From contig NC_086259.1 of NCBI RefSeq assembly GCF_021018805.1, positions 2,418,001 to 2,482,000 on the forward strand: a DNA stretch of 64,000 bases, in the 5' to 3' direction. How positions within the stretch are numbered: the stretch's first letter is position 1; each line of letters starts with the position of its first letter. The notes below the pieces were generated by a model, which was not told where the DNA came from, searched no databases, and saw only the letters and a program-made list of their open reading frames with translations. Source of the stretch: Prinia subflava (lineage: Eukaryota > Chordata > Aves > Passeriformes > Cisticolidae). The position numbers and the translations under genes were made by a program. This document shows, piece after piece, positions 25,101 through 35,300 of the stretch.

Positions 25101-26666
25101 CCATTTCAGTAACCTCAGCTAGAACATGAATAATGATAAGATGCCTTGCACTCAATTCAAGGAACAGTCCTGTCACACAGACTGCACAGCTGGGCAACTG
25201 AAAGCATCATCTCTTGGTGGCTTTTGTCTGTCTCTGGCAAGAAAAATGACATTTGTGGTCAAGATTCACACTAAACAGTTCTGGTTTGACTTCTGGACTC
25301 ACCACAAGACGTAACTATTACCTGATCAAAACATTTACAGCTAGAGTACAAGTTCTGCTTCTTTCACAAACACACTTGGCCAGCAATTAAGCACACTTGC
25401 CACCTTACATATCCATTCAAGGGCCTAAGCCTTCAGAAACTTGAATACTCTCGGAGCAAAGCATTCTGTTCATGAGCACAGAGAACTGCTCTACTGTCTA
25501 ATATGATTGTTATCAGATTAATCTCAAGATTTTTGGTTCCATGTGGCCTAGAAATACTGGTTTATTCTCTTCTGAATCATAACACTGTATTACAAAACAA
25601 ACATTCTTCAGCTAACTTAGCCAAGTTTTATTAAAGTAAATTCAGTGGTTTAGATTTACATTTCTGATGGGAGCTATGAGAAGAGAGCAGATTAGACTTG
25701 TAACTGTTTGATCCATCTTAAATATGTACACTTTGGCAGATACACGCCAACATGACTTAACCACTGTTGAGGAGTCATGCAAAACTGGCTCGGTCAGCAT
25801 TAAATCAGTCTAATTTTGGACAAGACTATCACATGGTCCTTAAGGATAGGATTCTTTTTCTATGTGCTTTTGCATAAACTTTAACAATCACAGCACGCAA
25901 CTGGAATTTCTGAACATTTATTTTTGATCACAGCATCCAGCTTTTACTTGTACGAACCAAAACCAGCTGTCCTTTCCAAGTAGATAATGCAATTCCAGCC
26001 AGGCAATTTTACCTAAAGGCAACTTTACAAAGAAGTAAAAATCACATAATGAACGGTGCAAGCCTGGGAGCAAACCCCCGGTAAGGTGTTTCCAAGCCCA
26101 TGTACCACAATTTACAAAACAGAGTAACTTATTCTCTACACAATAACGGGGGCGAGGGGGGAAGGCACAGAGCGCACAAACGGGAATTACCACAAAGGCC
26201 GGCCAAAGCCAACACGCTCACGGTATGCAGGAGCACCCGCGGCAGCTGTGCAGAGCGAACAGAGCGCCGCTAAGCCTTTCCTGTCAGCCACGATCCAGCT
26301 CTGCAATCCTCTCTGGCCCAAATAGTTAATTTACACAAGGAGCACCTCTTCCTCTTACCTAATGGCTGGATAGACTCTCTGCTTTTACATATGAATTCAG
26401 ATTACTTAGCAAGACTTCACAGACGGAAGAAGTGTCAAGGAAAAAAATGCTGAGTTTTACAAAATCTATTATAAAGAGGTTATTAAAAGTCCTGACTTAA
26501 TGTTTTACGTTGAGAATGAATTATCATGCATGAGAAACACCTGAAGTCCTTCGGATGCCCAGTTTCAAAAATTCTCTTTTTTTTCTCTCAACTCTCTTCT
26601 CAGTAAACCTGTCTTTCTAACTTTCTTACACACTCACGCAGATCCCTTCTCTGTCTCGACATATAA

Positions 26667-26727
<61 letters not shown>

Positions 26728-27506
26728 ATCTCTGTCTTCTGACCGATAACATTCTCATACCGTTTCGGACTACACTGTGCCATACACCTCCAAAATTAAC
26801 ACCTCACGCTCAGCTTTTGTCGGTAATCCAGCACTCAGGATTCCCTTCAGACCCGAGCTGTCTGCCGTCCTGAGATGCAGAGCAATCCAGTCATACACGG
26901 CCCTATACCCCGTAGGTCTGGAATTCTTAACTATGCAAAGAAAATCTCTTTCTAGCCTCTCCCTCCTCCTCCCTTTCACGCACTAGCTCTGGACCGCTTC
27001 CACCGCCACGGCTTTCGTACTTGCACTCTACGCGAACACCTCCGAGCAGCCCCGGCGCGGTGCCGCTCCCGGCTCCTCTCCGCGAGGGTCCCTCCCCGGA
27101 GCGGGGGCGCGGGGCCCGCAGCGCTGCCGCTCTCACAGCCGGACCCTCTCCCCGCAGCCGCCCCGCCGGAAGGACGGCGGGACGAGGCGGGCTCTGATCG
27201 CGCTCCGCCGGCCCCGCAGGCTGCAGGCCGCCCGCCGGGCCTCCTCAGCGCCCGGACAGCGCCGCGGCTCCAGGTCCTCGCTCGATCCCGGTCCCGCGGC
27301 CTCGATCCCGTCCCGCAGCCGCGCTCCCCTCCGGCCCCTCCCCGAGCGCCGCCGGGCCCGCTCCTCCGGCCGGCGGCATCCTTACCCTTGGCCAGGGCTA
27401 CCGTGGAGTTCTCGGTGTCGATGGTGTACAGGATCCCCTCATAGCGGATCTCAGCCTTGGAGATGAGGCTGATCTTGCTCCCGATGTAGGGCGTCCCCCC
27501 GCTCAT
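10122..27506 (-). CDS. LSM14A: LSM14A, complete coding region (10 coding exons, 461 aa)
   Basis: LSM14A (RAP55) is an RNA-binding protein that represses translation, recruits DDX6 and 4E-T and is needed for P-body assembly. The minus-strand exons are 27386-27506, 19737-19900, 18392-18524, 17326-17448, 15034-15210, 14667-14729, 13904-14083, 12271-12442, 11198-11426 and 10122-10145. They total 1386 nt, all with GT-AG borders and matching phases. Domains: LSm14-type Sm fold at about 1-80 ([20 protein letters not shown]), an S/T/Q-rich linker, an RGG patch at about 268-285, the FDF box at 295-297, the FFD box at 368-370, the TFG box at 394-396 and the C-terminal RGG region at about 403-453. Many segments look identical to human LSM14A (463 aa). 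The boxes and linker rule out LSM14B. The gene is head to head with the TAF4-like gene. Confidence 0.97.
11198..11426 (-). CDS. LSM14A: LSM14A exon 9 (TFG box and RGG region)
   Basis: Encodes [20 protein letters not shown], then a Gly/Arg-rich tract with repeated RGRGG and FRGG units, and ends EFADFEYR before donor gtaaag. The DNA is strikingly CpG-rich compared with the flanking introns. The TFG box helps bind DDX6, and the RGG tract is a site of arginine methylation in the family. Confidence 0.96.
12271..12442 (-). CDS. LSM14A: LSM14A exon 8 (acidic linker and FFD box)
   Basis: Encodes [20 protein letters not shown], then [21 protein letters not shown] (368-370) is the short motif that with the TFG box contacts DDX6 and EDC4-type partners. 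Acceptor ttttctag, donor gtatgg. Confidence 0.97.
13904..14083 (-). CDS. LSM14A: LSM14A exon 7 (first RGG patch and FDF box)
   Basis: Encodes a basic patch [20 protein letters not shown] followed by [20 protein letters not shown], the FDF motif. Phase 1 at both ends. Acceptor ctcttttcag, donor gtaaac. Confidence 0.97.
14667..14729 (-). CDS. LSM14A: LSM14A exon 6
   Basis: A 63-nt exon encoding [20 protein letters not shown] plus I. It is bordered by ccaactttag and donor gtaaat. Its length is a multiple of three with the same phase on both sides, so it could be skipped without a frameshift. Confidence 0.93.
15034..15210 (-). CDS. LSM14A: LSM14A exon 5
   Basis: Encodes [20 protein letters not shown] and on to [12 protein letters not shown], a proline/serine linker with the family's conserved [16 protein letters not shown] segment. 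Acceptor tttccccag, donor gtagct. The 177-nt length keeps the frame if skipped. Confidence 0.96.
15671..16076. repeat. 67-bp minisatellite in LSM14A intron 4
   Basis: Six near-identical copies of a 67-bp GC-rich unit containing GCACAGGGGCTGCAGGCAGG. The shared word starts at 15691, 15758, 15825, 15892, 15959 and 16031; the last spacing has a small insertion. The unit is stop-free in several frames on both strands, which creates long false open frames. Confidence 0.95.
17326..17448 (-). CDS. LSM14A: LSM14A exon 4
   Basis: Encodes [20 protein letters not shown] and [20 protein letters not shown], the S/T-rich linker. Acceptor tttcaaag, donor gtaaaa. It is phase 1 on both sides and 123 nt long. 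Confidence 0.95.
18392..18524 (-). CDS. LSM14A: LSM14A exon 3
   Basis: Encodes [20 protein letters not shown] then [20 protein letters not shown], matching the family's aromatic/serine linker just after the Sm-like domain. Acceptor gtctttag, donor gtaggt. Confidence 0.96.
19737..19900 (-). CDS. LSM14A: LSM14A exon 2 (second half of the LSm14 domain)
   Basis: Encodes [20 protein letters not shown] then [20 protein letters not shown] and ends QDPAIVQ, completing the Sm-like fold that binds 4E-T and RNA. As far as I recall it is identical to the human protein. Acceptor cgttgcag, donor gtaagt. Confidence 0.97.
20931..20952. repeat. poly(A) tract
   Basis: An A homopolymer of about 21 bases in LSM14A intron 1. 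No retroposon body could be recognised upstream, so its origin is unclear. Confidence 0.8.
26667..26726. repeat. (ATCT)n microsatellite
   Basis: About 15 uninterrupted ATCT units. A pure tetranucleotide array of this length is expected to vary in length between individuals. Confidence 0.95.
27386..27506 (-). CDS. LSM14A: LSM14A exon 1, coding part
   Basis: Starts [20 protein letters not shown] and ends NSTVALAK plus one base before donor gtaagg. The start is the family's usual one and lies inside a CpG island. Confidence 0.97.
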
Positions 27507-27784
27507 GGCGCTGCTTCTCGGTCAGGGACACCCCTTCGCCGCTGCCAAGGGCTCCTTAAGCCAGGCACAAGCAGCCAAGCAAGTCCGACCCTGAGTCGCA
27601 GTAGGCTCTGTCCTCCTGCCGCCCCGAGCCGCCACTCCCCGCACAGCGGAGCCCTCGGCACAGCCCTCAGCGGAGCGCTCAACACGGCCCGCGCCCCGCG
27701 GCTCCCAACATGGCCGCCGCCTTCATCTTCCCTAACAGCGCCCCCCCGCCCGGCCCGCCAGGTGCATGCCGGGAGCGTGGCTTC

Positions 27785-27794
27785 TCTCGCGAGA
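27785..27794. promoter_or_regulatory. TCTCGCGAGA element (BANP-type)
   Basis: A perfect 10-bp palindrome in the LSM14A CpG island. The motif is a known strong activator of CpG-island promoters. Confidence 0.55.
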
Positions 27795-28010
27795 GCTGCG
27801 GAGGGACGCTGAGTTGGGGGCGGGAGCGCTGCGGAGCGGCGGCGAGGTTCAGCGCGCGACGGCGGGAGCGGAGCCCGGAGCTTCGGCTCTGCCCGGCGCC
27901 GCTCGGCTCTGCCCGGCGCCGCTCGGGCCCCGCTCGGCCCTGCCCGGCTCGGCTCAGCCTGGCTGAGGGGGCTCAGCCTGGAGAGGAGGAGGCTCAGGGG
28001 AGCTCTGCAC

Positions 28011-30840
28011 AACTCCGATAGAAGGGGACAGCCAGGGGGCTTGGGCTCTGCTCCCGGGAAAGAGGGACAGGAGGAGAAGGGGCAGCCTCAAGCTGGGCAG
28101 GGGAGGCTCAGGTTGGATCTTGGGGAACATTTCTTAGTGGAAAGGGGCACTTAGGCTGCCCAGGGCTGACTCCCAATTCCTGGAGGGAAAAACGTGAATG
28201 TGGCAATTGGGAACATGGGTTAGTGGTCGCCTTGACAGTGCTGAGGGAAACTGAGAGGTCTTTCTTAATTTCCACCTGTGCTATTCCTAGAACAGCCCTT
28301 AGTTCTCTAGTCATCTTCATGCTCTCCAATTTTTGGACTTTATAATTTCTGTTGTACGTAAAATGAGCAGCTGAAGGAATATTTTTGTAGTGTAAAATGA
28401 ATTTCAGTAACGTAGATAAAGAGTTCTTAATTTTAGAAATTATCTCAAAATCTAATCTGAATTGGTAGGTAGCATCTTGAAATTAAATTTAAACTTAAGA
28501 TGGTTAAATTGTGTATTTGAAGGCACTGAAAGTGTGTATTTGAGACAAACCCATGACACATAAGCAGGAAAATAGCACTCCTTTCTAAGCTCTTTCACTT
28601 CTGTAGAAGACAATAGGTTACTCGTCCTGTGCCCTGTTCTCACTCCATGCAGCTGAACACGGCAGGAGGACTTGGCTGTGTACTGAGTTATTAATGACAA
28701 ATTTGGCCTGGGCAGTGCTGAGAACTGAAGAGCAGCTCAACAAGTTCTGTGGTGGATTTTCTTTCACAGGCAATTTTGAAACCATGGTTGGAAGTTAACT
28801 CTTCTAAAGACCATTCTCTCTCAAACAAAAAATAATTCAGGAAAGACTGTATCTTAAAAGATCAGGTGAGATGATCACAATGGTCTCTTAGAGTTGTGTT
28901 GTTTTTTTGGGGTTTTTTTTTGTATTCTGTAAATATATAATTGAAAAATTCTAGAGCTACAAATATATTCAGAAATGGTTTTTGTGATGAAATGCGTGAA
29001 AATATTTGGAAACCATTTTTATAATAGAATGAATACAAAAGTTCACAGAGATTCTGTACTTTACTAGAAGTGTTCTTCCCTATGCAAAAGCTCAAGCTCA
29101 AGGCAGTGTCAGCAACAAGTTTATAAACATTCTTAGATATCCCTTCACCTCTTGACTTGAAGGAAGTCCAATACGAGTCAGTATATATCATGTTTTATTA
29201 AATAAAACATTCTATTACACTTTCTTACCTTGGGTGTTTATATACATAAAATGGCTCAACTTAAAAGAAGTGAGTGGGGGGGGTAAATACAAATTAATGT
29301 TTTACAGATTACCCATGCACAAATGTACATTCAATTGTAATACTCGCCATTTTCTCTGTCCACTGGGAAGGTAACTTTTATCTTCTAAAGTTACAAAGCA
29401 ATTCAGTTTCCTCCAGGGTGGTTTTTATGGAAACACCCAGTTTAATACCACAGTATTAGAAAAATGGACACTAAAACTTGTTTCATAGTCAGGACTAGGA
29501 ATCAGGACCAGGAACCATGTATCTAGCTTTCCATTCTCTTATGAAAACTCTGGAGATGGTCATATGCAAACGAAGTTCAGAAGCAGGGAAACTAGGTGAG
29601 GACTGCATGGAATGTTCTCTGATAAACTCAGTAAAGTCTGTGACTCATAAAAAGTAATATTGGCTAGATTTCTATTTTTTCCAACTCAAATAATTGTATT
29701 TGCACAATAGCAAATTGAATCTTACTATCTACTATATTTTAATTAAACTTCCAGGTAGAACATTTGTTAAAAATCCAAATTTAATTTAGCTGTAGCATTC
29801 CACAAAAGCAATGCTCATTTTCTAAGCAAAATTTTGATGTATGGATATCTTGTGTACATTTAATGCTGTTTCTGATAAACACTGCTGTACTTTCCCATTC
29901 ATGCACTGCACCATCTCCTGCTCATACATCTTATCACGCCTTTGACCTTCAGTATTTTCTCTGGCTACTTTCTTGAAAAAATATGCACTGGTTTAATTTC
30001 AGGAGACATTTAAACTTCTCCTAATTAAACTGGTGCAACCTATATTAATGCATTTTAGAAGTGGTTTCTTTTGATTCATCATAAACTTGCTCCTAAAGGA
30101 AAATCAGGAAGAACTTTCCTGAATAAAAATGTCACCTCTGGGAGGAAACAGAGCAGCCAGGAACAGTTTTGATCTTGTGACTCCAGCGAGTCGTAGACGG
30201 TAGGACCGGGCAGAGTGAGAGAAGAGCTGAGCCAGCCCCAAACTCCTTCTGACCAGTGCATGTAGGAATGGAATGTCCTTATTCACTGAGGCACCTTCTC
30301 CAGGTTTTTGGAAAACCATGAGATCACAAAATGAGGAATGATTCACCGTTTCAGACCACGGAGCAGCAGCTCCAGTACATCCCAGTTTGTTGGGTTGTAC
30401 TGGAGCTGCTGTTGCAGGCCAGCAGAGACAGATCTGGAATCCAAGCTGCTGCCGGGATCACAAATCCATGCTCATTCCTTGTGTGTTATTCATGAAGGAA
30501 AATGTTTTTAACTTGGAGGGTCCTATCGAAGACGTTGTCCTATCATTAGTTTAAAAAGTGATGATTTAGGACTACTACCTTTTTCTTAAAAGTTATTTCA
30601 GAGCGTGAGAGGAAGTGCTGGCGGGAAAAGGGCGCACAGAAGTGCGATAACAAAAGTGTTAGCAACAAAAGTAACTACCTTAAATTTCCCGCGAGGATGC
30701 CAAGTGAACAGCACGCCGGGGCAGCGGCTCCGGCGATGATGCAAAGAGCCTTATTTTTGTTTTCAAATCTCCTGCCAACAGCGTCCCCGTCAGGAGATTG
30801 TACCACTGCAGGCATTCTGGTCTGGCTGGAGCAGGAGCTC
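28011..30840. other. Intergenic region between LSM14A and the TAF4-like gene
   Basis: AT-rich spacer between two divergent CpG-island promoters. Apart from the hairpin at 30364-30411 I see no gene, RNA or identifiable transposon. Confidence 0.7.
30364..30411. repeat. 48-nt hairpin (perfect inverted repeat)
   Basis: A 15-bp perfect arm AGCAGCTCCAGTACA (30365-30379) pairs with 30396-30410. The flanking C30364-G30411 pair extends it. Inside, after one mismatch, four more pairs (30381-30384 with 30391-30394) leave a six-base loop. It is not part of any recognised repeat. Confidence 0.85.
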
Positions 30841-31246
30841 TGGACACGGTACCTGCAGAGCAGAGCAGCGCAGCGCTGAGCTGGGCGTGCCCTGGCGTTC
30901 GGGACAGCTCCTCCGCCCCGGGGCAGCCGGGGCGCTCCGCTGCTTCTCCCGGCGGGCCGGGACGGGCCGGGACTCGGCAGCGCCGGCTCCCTGCGGACAC
31001 CCGGGGCCAGGGAGGCTGCCCCACAGTCCGCATCCGGCCCTACGGCACCGCCGTGCACCCGCTGCGGCCCCGCGGCTCCCCGAGGGGCATAGCAGCCCTC
31101 TCCCTGGGGGGGTCGCACCCGCCCGGGCGCTCGGGCGGTCCCGGGGCCGGTTCGGGGCGCGCTCCCGGCCGCGCGGTCTCGGTCCCGCCCCGGGGAGGAG
31201 CGGAGGCGGCGGCCCCTCCCATGGTGCCCCGCGCGCGGCAGAGCCC

Positions 31247-31258
31247 CGCGCATGCGCA
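31247..31258. promoter_or_regulatory. NRF-1 consensus site
   Basis: CGCGCATGCGCA is a full match to the NRF-1 consensus, 31 bp upstream of the ATG of the TAF4-like gene. The start codon itself lies in AAGATGGCGGCG (31286-31297), which is both a good initiation context and the YY1 consensus. Confidence 0.6.
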
Positions 31259-31288
31259 CAGCGCCGCCGGCTCCCAGCTCAGCGCAAG

Positions 31289-32312
31289 ATGGCGGCGGGC
31301 GCGTCGGACCCGCTGGAGGAGATGCTGCTCTTCTCCGAGGAGGTGGACGAGAAGGCGCTCAGCGACCTGGTGGGATCCCTGGAATCGCAGCTGGCCGGCG
31401 GTCGCGGCTCCGCCGAGGCGCCCCCGCCCAGGACCTCCGCCCCGTCCCAGCAGCCGCAGCCGCAGCAGGGGAGCCTGGCGGGGGGCAGCAGCCCCGGCCG
31501 GCAGCAGCACGGCCGCCCCGCGCCCCCTCCCGCGCCCGGGGCAGGGGAGGCGGCGGGGCCCCCCGGTAGCGCGGGGAGCCGAGCCCCCGCCCAGGGGCCT
31601 CTCCCGTCCCCGTCTCCCCCGGCGGCGGCGGCAGCGGCAGCGGCGGCTGGGAGGGGAGCGAGTGTAAACAGTAGTAGTGTGCAGCAATCACATGGAGCGG
31701 CTCCCGGCGGCGGCAGCCCCGCCGCTCCCGCCCCGCCGCAGTCCGCCGTCCCTGCCCAGCCTGTCAATAACCATGTGGCCGCTGCAGCTGCCGCCGCGCG
31801 GGACGCGGGGAGCCCCGGCCCCGGCCCCAGCCCGCCCGCCGCCGACGGCGCGCCCGGGGCCGCGGGAGACGGCGGGACCCTGGCGGGGGGCGGAGGAGCG
31901 GCGGGAGCGGCCGAGGGCGCCGCCGCTGTGCCCGCGCCGCGCCCCGGAGAAGCGGCGCCCACCGGGGAGGGCGCGGGGTCCCGGGCGGGCGCGGTGCCGC
32001 CCGTCAGCGGGCACGGCGGGGTCGCCGCCGCGCAGCCCCAGCCCGCGCCCGGCGCGCTGCCCGCGGTCACCGCGCTCGGCGCCTCCGCCAGCCCCGCGCC
32101 CGCACCGCCGGCCCCGCCGGCCCCCGCGGCCCCCGCCGCGCCCAAGCCCGCGGTCACCGCCAAGGCGGGCGCTGCCCTGCCTGCCGCCCCCCAGGCCGTG
32201 TCGCCGCGGCCGGCGCTGGGCGCTGCCCCCCGGATCGTGGCCCCGCAGCTGATCGTGCGGCCGCCGCCGCAGACCACCATCCAGCTGCCCCCCGGCTTCA
32301 CCATCCCGCCCG
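31289..32312 (+). CDS. TAF4-like: TAF4-like exon 1
   Basis: 341 codons plus one base, donor gtaagt at 32313. It encodes the conserved N-terminal helix and then a low-complexity Ala/Pro/Gly/Ser-rich region with a few islands of other sequence such as VNSSSVQQSHG and QPVNNHV. It ends with QLPPGFTIPPG, the proline turn that precedes the MVLV segment in TAF4. Confidence 0.92.
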
Positions 32313-35300
32313 GTAAGTGCTGCGCAGCGCTCCAGCCAGCGCGCTCGCTCTAACCTGCCCTCGGCCCAGGGCTCGCCTCTCCCCAAAGCTGTGGTGTCCC
32401 CGCCGCTCGACCTGCTGGAAACCGAGGAAAGAGGCACCTGTCTGAGGGCACCGTCTGACGAACCGGCTGCCGCTAATTAGGGTGTAACTGCTCGGCTAAT
32501 GCACAGTAATTGCGCTGTTGTTGGGTGAGTTACTGGTGGTGTCCTGGGGAGAGCGGCGGTCACGGTGAGTTACCCTGGGATGGTGTAGTTGGACACCGGC
32601 TAAAAAGCTGGAGTGGTAGCTAAGAATAACTTCATATGCGTTTTAAAGGAGTTTATCTTCTGCTTTACACTTGAGAGTCCTGAAAAGTTTTACTGCTTGA
32701 AAGAATGATTTCTGTTGTGAGCCGGGTGGTAAACGTGTGTAATCTAAAATTCACGATTTCAGTAAGTGTGATAAAGTCGTTGTGTCAGGGTAGTCTTCAC
32801 ATCACCAGATTTCATTTACAGTTCTGAAGCAATTATGTCCTCTTTGTACATCTCTAAGTTGCTTAACTTTAATTACGAAAAATTTAAATTCAGCAAGGTT
32901 GCTAGCTAATGAAACCAGCATCCCTTCATCCTCATGATTCCTACTCTTAACCTGTATATTATTTCGTCTGAAGGCTACTGCGGTCCCCTACTTAGATTTT
33001 CATGTTGCAAAACCTTGGGTATCTTCATGTCTTCCTGAATTAGGAGCTGATTTAACATTTAAGCTGTGGACCTATTGATGTAGTCTGAAATAATTTAGTT
33101 CTTCCAACTTATTGAAATATTTGATATTTTTTAGCTAAATAGAGCAGCAATGTGATGGTGTAGCTGTTTGCTTCTGAGTGGACTTTTAGTAGTTGTATAT
33201 TTGGCCCTAGTTTATGAAAAATCGTCCAGTCTGGTGCTCCAAACATACGAACCTTGGTGGTTTCATGAAGACCCAACTAACTCGAAGCAGATAAGCTGTT
33301 GTTCAGACTGTGTGCCTTTAGCCTTTGCCTCCCTTTGTTAGTCTGTTGAAGATTACTCTGTGCAGATGATAATGTGCATTGTAACTTTGCACACAGTTTC
33401 TGAAGTTCAGTGTGTCAATACTTTGATCTGTTACTTTCAAACAGAAGACGGAAAACTGAGCCTTGAAGCAGTCTGATCCGGGATTTAGAAAATGTTATGG
33501 AAATAAGACACCAGAAAGTTTTAGTTCAAGTTTGATTTTACAAGATAGTTGGAAATCCATTAAATTTGCATAGGCATGAAGATAGTATGTTCTAAAAAGA
33601 AGTTACTCAGAAAATACAATATTATTTTTTAATTTTTAACTTGGTGGATCATTTATAATTAATCTGAAACTCTTATATAGCAAACTTCTATATAAAACAG
33701 AAATTTAGAATCAGTATTTGAGAACAGGTTATTTTAGCAGATAACACTCATAAGTTACATATTTCATCTTTATGTGACTGACAGGAAGGTAAAATTAACC
33801 TCATCATTTAACTGGATTCTAACTTGTACCAGCTGCTCAGTAACAGGAATTTGTAGTCCTCCAAACTGAATTAAAATATCATGTTAACACATGAGAATTT
33901 ATTCATTTATGATAGTAATTGTGTCTGCAACTTTGATTGAGACTGTGTGACACGTGTTGCAATTCATTTGTCCTTTCCACTCAGTTTTTCTCTGTTCAGA
34001 ATTAGGTTTAGAAAATGGGAAGATAAATGAAGAACACACCTGTGAATCTGTGTAATGCAAATAGAACATGTATTTTTTAGAGTGTGGTAGGCATTATCCT
34101 ATGAGGATTTTTATGTAAGGTTCACAACATAATCAGAGAAGTGATAACACGTTTGGCCAGTTGGTATATTGGGGTGGCCAGATGGTTTAGGAATGGCATA
34201 TACCAAATATATCATCTGCTTGCAGGATTTTCTGCAAATATGTGCTGTGAAGCTTGGTGCTTAAATGCCTAATAGACCTTAAAAGTTACCTTTTAGATTA
34301 GTTTTTAATGAGTTTCTTTCAACTTTTTAATTTTTAAATTACTCTTGGCTTTGAAAGAGAATTATTATTGTGGCTTTTGGATGTGGTCCTTGCTGTAGCT
34401 CTGTATGCCTGTTACCTTACACTTTGATTTCCATGAATCTTTAGTTTATAGTGGCAGAAATTTGCCTTCTGTTTGTGTTTGTGGCAGGAAAGGTTGGCTG
34501 GGAGCACCCAGCTCTGTGAGTTAGGGCTTTTTATGTGTGCTGCAGTTCTCTCATGTGTTCATCCCACAATTGGGATTTGGTTTTTCCATGTCAGACTAAA
34601 GAAAGACTTTCTTGCTACGGGGTTCTGAAATTTGTTATGGTAGTGTTTGAATTTCTTTATCCTCAGGGTATGTTACAAACTGTGTCCCTTTAGGAAGGTG
34701 TTGGGTTTTTTCCCCTGGGAAGTTAATAATTAGAAGAGGATGTAAGCTTTTACCTTTAGAATTGGATATAAGATGTTACCTCATTAATTTTCCTTTGGAA
34801 AGTTAAGAAAATCTATAAATCAACTTGCACATCGAGATAAGTTGTAGAAACAGTGTCTACTGACCCTGTTGTCAGCAGACTAAGAGTGACTTCATAGGTT
34901 TTTAGTTTGGGTTCTCTAGTAGCTGCAGACAAGATGGTTTTCTGTTTATTTGACCTGCTGTATCTTATCTAGGTTAAATTATTAAAATGTATTCTGGAAC
35001 TAACTGGAAATTCTTTTTAACAATCTGTCTGAAGAACTGCTTCTTGGTTCTGAGTGAAGTATAGGAAGAACATTGCATGCTTTGCAGTGACCATGAATGT
35101 GTGAAACTCTAGGATCCACGGACCAGCTTAGCCACTGTCTCCCCTTTTCCGACCTGCTGACCACAAAACTTTGGGCACAGGTTGATGGCAATGGCTTTGT
35201 TGTTTAGAATACCTCTATTTGTGAGGTGTTTTACAAGAAAATAATCTGAAAAAATTATCATTTGCTTCCAGAAAGTGTTAGAAAATGCTTGCCACTTTTC

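Larger units (their letters stand above)
19901..27385 (-). other. LSM14A: LSM14A intron 1
   Basis: A 7.5-kb AT-rich intron. It contains a long A run at 20931-20952 and a tetranucleotide microsatellite at 26667-26726. No further exon, RNA gene or recognisable transposon was found in it. Confidence 0.85.
27000..28010. promoter_or_regulatory. LSM14A: CpG island, LSM14A promoter
   Basis: GC-rich block around LSM14A exon 1. It carries TCTCGCGAGA at 27785-27794, the palindromic core-promoter element bound by BANP. It also has AACATGGCCGCC at 27707-27718, which fits a YY1 site. Both are about 200-290 bp upstream of the ATG. The transcription start is inferred to be near 27.6-27.75 kb. Confidence 0.7.
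30840..32360. promoter_or_regulatory. CpG island covering promoter and exon 1 of the TAF4-like gene
   Basis: Very GC-rich block from about 0.45 kb upstream of the start codon to the end of exon 1. It includes an NRF-1 site (31247-31258) and a YY1-type start-codon motif. Confidence 0.75.

Noticed and set aside
10122..27506. LSM14B as the identity of the LSM14 gene
   Set aside because: The FDF-FFD-TFG linkers, the [12 protein letters not shown] segment and the KDNKVAA end match LSM14A, and GARRE1 is the known LSM14A neighbour.
27503..28021. Open frames upstream of LSM14A, including a + strand one starting at an ATG at 27710
   Set aside because: Pro/Arg/Ala-rich with no recognisable domain or splice partner. 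The ATG is part of a YY1 motif in the promoter island.
30887..31288. In-frame upstream extension of the TAF4-like protein
   Set aside because: The frame is open only because the DNA is GC-rich. The family N-terminus begins at the ATG at 31289, and the NRF-1 site just upstream suggests that transcription starts close by.
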